Assembly: GCA_022113835.1 (NCBI GenBank)
Contig: JAILWY010000018.1
Coordinates: 9,959,001 to 10,023,000, forward strand
Length of the DNA: 64,000 nucleotides
Direction: 5' to 3'
DNA from: Atopsyche davidsoni
Taxonomy: Eukaryota > Arthropoda > Insecta > Trichoptera > Hydrobiosidae
Shown here: positions 63,794 to 64,000 of the stretch, in pieces
Layout of the letters: each line of letters begins with the position of its first letter
Numbering within the stretch: position 1 is the stretch's first letter
The notes under the pieces: generated by a model
Database searches by the model: none
What the model saw: only the letters and a program-made list of their open reading frames with translations
Told to the model about the DNA's origin: nothing
Made by a program: the position numbers and the translations under genes

Positions 63794-64000
63794 AATTAAG
63801 TTTTGAAATGAGGTTTGAAATTATGTAGAGCTTTGTTTATATAAAAATAATCATAATATGTTTTTTTATATTAAGACCAATATCTATTTGATTGCACGAC
63901 AGTTGAAAGTAGTTTTTTTTATTTTATTAAAAACACATTTTTTAAATGACCTTAGTAAATTATAATACTTTAATTATGTGTATTTGTTAATTATTACTTA

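Larger units (their letters stand above)
60740..64000. other. AT-rich right end
   Basis: AT-rich with small GC patches at about 61790-61860, 62500-62660 and 63520-63620. A plus frame of 131 codons (60929-61324) is AT-rich and shows no domain-like sequence. TA repeats at 63158 and 63771. No gene accepted. Confidence 0.45.

Overview
This 64 kb window looks like non-coding or intronic DNA from an insect nuclear genome, with a lepidopteran-like genome a reasonable but unproven guess. The background is very AT-rich. It carries (TA)n and (CA)n/(TA)n microsatellites, fold-back MITE-like elements, a short CCTAA run (the insect telomere unit) and small GC-rich islands roughly every 1-2 kb. No bacterial-style genes, operons, CRISPR arrays, rRNA or recognisable tRNA were seen. 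Most open frames are short, overlap on both strands and lie inside GC islands, so I do not treat them as genes.

The left third (about 1.8-18.8 kb) may carry the 3' part of a minus-strand spliced gene with long introns. The best single exon is 7727-7946, with a strong pyrimidine-rich acceptor and coding-like codon use. It joins in phase to 4806-4926, and together the two resemble a double-stranded-RNA-binding domain split by an intron. A candidate last exon (1897-2009) has a stop codon and an AATAAA signal about 110 bases downstream. Two further candidates, 18728-18823 and 14620-14768, join in phase with each other. Two weaker pieces lie between them. All of this is read by eye without homology searching, and each exon is only moderately likely.

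The most striking non-coding pattern is a recurrent 12-base motif, CTGTTGCYAKGC. It occurs exactly ten times on the two strands, nearly always in a GC island, and six of the ten sites fall between 43.1 and 54.1 kb. A second group of near matches exists. It resembles half of an RFX X-box, and two full X-box-like sites are also present (17078 and 57988). This may mark a set of related regulatory or chromatin elements.

Mobile and repetitive DNA: a fold-back family with four recognisable members (6427, 19262, 25955, 30382), an unrelated inverted-repeat element with arms of about 84 bases (29736-29998), and a 61-bp GC-rich minisatellite with interleaved subtypes (59941-60611). Other points are a 98-base imperfect hairpin (8250-8347), a perfect 20-base Grainyhead-like palindrome (37400-37419) and a possible plus-strand promoter and first exon (54182-54271). 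Large stretches between 34 and 43 kb and between 48 and 60 kb are AT-rich with few identifiable features.
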